64,000 nt of DNA from Istiophorus platypterus (taxonomy: Eukaryota > Chordata > Actinopteri > Istiophoriformes > Istiophoridae): NCBI GenBank assembly GCA_016859345.1, contig CM029116.1, positions 8,281,143 through 8,345,142 on the forward strand, read 5' to 3'. Numbering within the stretch: position 1 is the stretch's first letter; each line of letters starts with the position of its first letter. The notes under the pieces were generated by a model. That model worked only from the letters and a program-made list of their open reading frames with translations, did not search any database and had not been told where the DNA came from. Position numbers and translations under genes: made by a program. This document shows positions 61,151 to 64,000 of this stretch, in pieces.

Positions 61151-64000
61151 ACCCCGACCCCCCATCTGTGTACGTGCTTTTCCCCGACGACTCACTTTCA
61201 TGGAAGAAAGGGAGCGAGAAAATGCATTCAGCGCTCAATAAGACGTAATATTAGAAAAAAGATGTGATACCTCCGCGTCGCCCCCCCCCCCCAACCTCAA
61301 GGCTGTATATCAGCGGGACGCGTGTCTGATGCCGCTGAGGCATCTCGGGTCTCGTTCCTCTTCCACGGAAGCAAATGCGTTCGTTTGATGTCGGAGCAGC
61401 GCTGATCAGAGCGACAGGGAGGCTCCGTGCTGCGCTCAGCCGCCTCGCCGCTCCCTCGTTGCCACAGCAAACACTTATACCCCGGGTCTGTTTACCGCCG
61501 TCACAGCTGGAGTGATGTGGGGGGGGGGGGGGTGGAGGGGGCGCCTATGGGATCAGCAGCAACTTTATTTAGACCCTCAGCCCATCGGGGTCCAGTGTCT
61601 CCGACACCGCTGACCACAAAAGCACTTTCCATTCTCCTCATCTTACCCGGGCCCCCCAGGGGCCCCCCATTGGTCACACACGTCGGCACGGACTGAAATG
61701 AAACACCCCCCCAGCGTTACGCGCCGGCCCGGGTCGTCCCGGAGATTTAGCAGGGCCGTGTTTACACACTTTGCTTTCTCGGGGGCCGATCGTTCATCAG
61801 CTTATTAGCGGGCGACTGCGACGCTCCTGTGATCCGGGGGAGCTTTGATATCGCCGACCCTCTGGCCGGACTCCTCCAGCTTCTCCTCCCTCCTCCCGCT
61901 TTGGGGAGAGGAAAGTAAAGATGTTGCTTAAAAGAGACGGAGCAGAACCAACGCTTTTTTCCTGGGGGGGGGGGTAACCACACACAGGATCCTGAAGTGC
62001 ACTCGCCATCCACCCCAGCACCCCCCCCCCCCCCACCGTGCCCATAATCCACTATTTGGATTGACAGATCCTCCGCCGGCTCCCAGGGAGCTAAATACGT
62101 ATCTGTAACCCAGCATCACAGGTTCTTGAGTATTGACACATTCGAGGGACGTGCGGAGGATTTTTTAGCTGTAGCTGTGCCCCCCCCCCCCCCCACCCCC
62201 ACCCCCCTTCGCCGCCGAAGCCCGCGGGGTCTCGTGTCACGGGCGGTCGGCGTTGATCAACGTCACAGCCCGTTGCGTTCGGAGGCGGACGGCTCCTTCA
62301 GGACGTGGCTGCAGGTGCTCGTTATCACGGCGGCGGCGGCGGCGTTGAAATTTGCGGCCGGGACCGCGGAGCCATATTAAACGGGAGCGTCTTCCCAGAC
62401 CGCCTCTGACTCATCTGACATTTCAGGCCGAACCCCTGGTCCCTGCCTCCTGCAGCCCACAGCTCCGTCATCCTCTCCTCTATCTCCATCCATCTCCCTC
62501 TCGCCGCTCTAATTCAAGGTTACCGCTCCTTAAACATCTATCACGCCTTTTTCCTTTTTTTCCTTTTGCTTCTCACTCTTCCCAATCACGGGCGATTTCT
62601 GCCGCCGTTTCCTCGCCGCTTTAAACATTCATCGGGTGAATTTCAATCAACGACCTGCTCTTATCTCTCCCCTGCACTTATGCTATAAAAAAGGATGCAC
62701 GGCATTTGAAGTGCAGGAGAAAAATCGGTGTCAACCGCTGTCTGTCCGTCTCTTATTTTATTTTTTTTTTCCTCATAATGCAGAAGCAGTCACCCTTGCA
62801 ACAGTTTTGGTTTTTTTTGCTTGGTACTGCCGCTGTTTGTTTCCAGTTGATTGAATTTGGAATGTAATTAGGAGTGACTCTGAGGCAGGGGCCGCGGGTT
62901 TATGGATGGCATAATATCTCCCCCAGGAGCCCTTTGAAATAGGATTGACTTTGGAAGGCGTGTCTAATTATGGTTTTGTACACGGATATATTCACTACGG
63001 GGCCGTGCAGAAAAAGCCCGGAAGATGCAATTGCAAAAACTTCAAGGTCCCGGCGCCGCGGCCGTGGTTGGTCGAGACGTCCACTGTGCTCTGCGAGGAC
63101 ATCGGGCTGTTTCTTGCAGGCGAGAGACGTAATGAGATTTTAAACAACGGCACTAAAGAACACACAGTATATTTGTTTTTTCATATTTACGCTTGTAACC
63201 CACCGCGCTGGGGCGACATTTAAATTGGTAATGTGTGCGTGCTTGTGTGTGTGTGTGTGAAACAAGTGCACAAAATTAGATTTCAACTTGGCAGCATACG
63301 GAAATAGAAACATATTGCCTGGGTCGCTGCGGAGCGTGATCCCACATTGTTTACTGCATCCTCAGCTCCGCGCCGTTTGCTCTCCGGGCTCCGCGAGTTC
63401 AAGACCTGCAACATGATCACACGCGCACACACACACACGTCTCTGCGGGAATTCAAATAAGCCGTTGGCGTTGAGCTCCAAGCGCCGGCGTCGGGTCGTG
63501 TGGTGCAGCCGCCTGTGCGCTGAAACGTAAGGTTTAAGAGAGGGGGAAAAACAAACAAACAAATAAAAACAAAAACAAAAAACAACGTCGCGATGCCGTT
63601 AGCGAATACGACGGCGGCGGTGAGGTTTAGTGCCTCAATGCTAAGCAGCATGCAGGAACCTGCAGCCTCTGATTGCAGTTATTTTCCCTTACAAAAGTTT
63701 CCATATACCATTGTTCTGCGTTTCAATCTATTATAGATTGATTATTATAATCTATTATTTTTTCACAAAAGTAAATGTTTATCATATTTTTTTCAAAGAA
63801 AAATCGATGATATAACTGACAGGCGGAGCCATAGTTAACGTTAAGGTCTGTCAGGATCAGTTCAGTAATATATCTGTGAATTTACGGGGTCAAATGGCAC
63901 AAAAAGGAAACCCTCATTTTGAGATTTCACACAATTTACGCACTTTAAGTTTCATTTTTTTTAAGGCTTGTTTGGATTTGTTTTAGACTCTTTGATACCA
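61151..64000. other. Gene-free 3' end of the window
   Basis: No exon was recognised. Poly-G/C runs lie at 61281-61292, 61519-61532, 61964-61974, 62021-62034 and 62180-62194. 62200-62360 is CpG-rich with GGC units. 62600-63230 is single-copy sequence that could be regulatory. The last 350 bases are AT-rich. Confidence 0.5.

Noticed and set aside
62945..63223. 92-residue + strand frame near the right end
   Set aside because: No recognised family or splice signals. It overlaps sequence better explained as possible regulatory DNA.

Overview
This is vertebrate nuclear DNA, almost certainly from a spiny-rayed (percomorph-type) teleost fish. The evidence is a split gene with GT-AG introns, abundant CA/GT and CT microsatellites, long poly-G/C runs, and several interspersed repeats I recognise from teleost genomes. 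There are no bacterial operons, phage genes or CRISPR arrays.

The only protein-coding gene I can support is tada2a (transcriptional adaptor 2-alpha), on the + strand at 42665-56184. I assembled it from 15 coding exons. Every junction has GT/AG ends and keeps frame, and the exons total 1338 nt, or 445 amino acids plus stop. The protein has an N-terminal ZZ zinc finger with all eight ligands, a SANT/Myb-like domain, the ADA2 central region and a C-terminal SWIRM domain. It is an adaptor for the GCN5/PCAF histone acetyltransferase in the ATAC complex. A CpG-rich block surrounds exon 1, and ATTAAA poly(A) signals follow the stop.

Positions 1-42500 hold no recognisable protein exon. The window opens inside an uninterrupted GT repeat of at least 957 bp. 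After that come CpG-rich and single-copy stretches that may hold regulatory elements, several mini- and microsatellites, and transposon fossils: an L2-like LINE reverse transcriptase piece near 18.5-19.2 kb, a tRNA-derived SINE piece at 39.0 kb, a Tc1-like transposase fossil at 39.1-39.4 kb, hAT-type elements at 33.6 and 41.4 kb, and several copies of two MITE-like families. A 3.1-kb array of a 16-bp unit lies at 34509-37626. It is nearly perfect, built mostly of an alternating A/B dimer, and open in all six reading frames.

The tada2a introns carry further repeats. These include a second Tc1-like fossil on the minus strand in intron 4, an ~820-bp element with perfect 22-bp terminal inverted repeats in intron 8, and a long CT tract against the exon 10 acceptor.

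Downstream of tada2a (56.4-64 kb) I found no gene. That stretch holds a ~520-bp polypyrimidine tract, CA repeats, another hAT-type copy, many poly-G/C runs and possible regulatory sequence. I did not find a previously undescribed multi-gene system. The most unusual objects are the two very homogeneous tandem arrays, the transposon-rich setting of the tada2a promoter, and an in-frame upstream ATG before the tada2a start.
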